A DNA stretch of 64,000 nucleotides, taken from positions 2,661,963-2,725,962 of the forward strand of contig NZ_KB467824.1 of assembly GCF_000344615.1 (NCBI RefSeq), given 5' to 3'. Positions 63,941-64,000 of the stretch are shown one piece after another (the stretch's first letter is position 1; each line of letters opens with the position of its first letter). Below the pieces are notes generated by a model. That model was not told the DNA's origin. It searched no databases and worked only from the letters and a program-made list of their open reading frames with translations. This DNA is from Janthinobacterium sp. CG3. GTDB lineage: Bacteria > Pseudomonadota > Gammaproteobacteria > Burkholderiales > Burkholderiaceae_D. The translations under genes and the position numbers were made by a program.

Positions 63941-64000
63941 AACAGACTCAAGCTGGGCCGCGCCCTACTCTACGTCTATCGGCGCTACTTACAGCGCTAC

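Overview
The window is high-GC Gram-negative chromosome. Its proteins look betaproteobacterial, and the mix of genes (PhaB, GltIJKL, GcdH, DctBD, pbpC beside an alpha-2-macroglobulin, many PAS/GGDEF/EAL proteins, DUF4398 and glycine-zipper lipoproteins) fits Oxalobacteraceae such as Massilia, Duganella or Janthinobacterium. That placement is inference from gene content; there is no rRNA in the window. No tRNA, rRNA or CRISPR array was seen.

Layout. 0-10 kb: the end of a BlaI/MecI-type repressor with two likely operators, a CHASE3 chemotaxis receptor, RhlE helicase, hydroxypyruvate isomerase, two small proteins, a DksA/TraR-like zinc protein, acetoacetyl-CoA reductase (PhaB), a universal stress protein and a glycine-zipper protein. 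10.2-17.2 kb: five overlapping or nearly abutting genes forming one signalling operon: a PAS-LOV-GGDEF-EAL-REC-PAS protein, a 109-residue protein, an HDOD protein, a PAS histidine kinase and a REC protein with a degenerate HD-GYP domain. This looks like a blue-light-responsive cyclic-di-GMP system with unusual active sites. 17.8-23.3 kb: gltIJKL amino-acid uptake genes, a second PAS kinase and MtfA. 23.5-29.3 kb: a winged-helix protein, a collagen-like lipoprotein, and a NitT/TauT-type ABC transporter in a row with glutaryl-CoA dehydrogenase. 29.5-32.7 kb: a DctB/DctD-type sigma-54 two-component pair. 32.9-38.6 kb: an S9 peptidase, a WG/Sel1-repeat protein and a frameshifted DUF4166 gene.

38.7-43.4 kb is an accessory island. 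An A+T-rich block of about 2 kb carries a probable retron: a structured non-coding RNA candidate, a small basic ORF, a reverse transcriptase with the retron NAxxH motif, and a cold-shock-domain protein overlapping it. An IS4-family element with a 9-bp target duplication has inserted exactly at the stop codon of the cold-shock gene, and an IS30-family element lies next to it.

43.5-64 kb is mostly envelope and stress functions: PbpC and a 1889-residue alpha-2-macroglobulin, an OmpA-type porin, YihY and AI-2E-type membrane proteins, BON, glycine-zipper and DUF3309 small proteins, a patatin phospholipase, a YqjD/YqjE-like trio, a ferritin-like protein, two DUF4398 lipoproteins (one fused to OmpA) and an AsmA-family protein. 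Several intergenic palindromic repeat families are scattered through the window.
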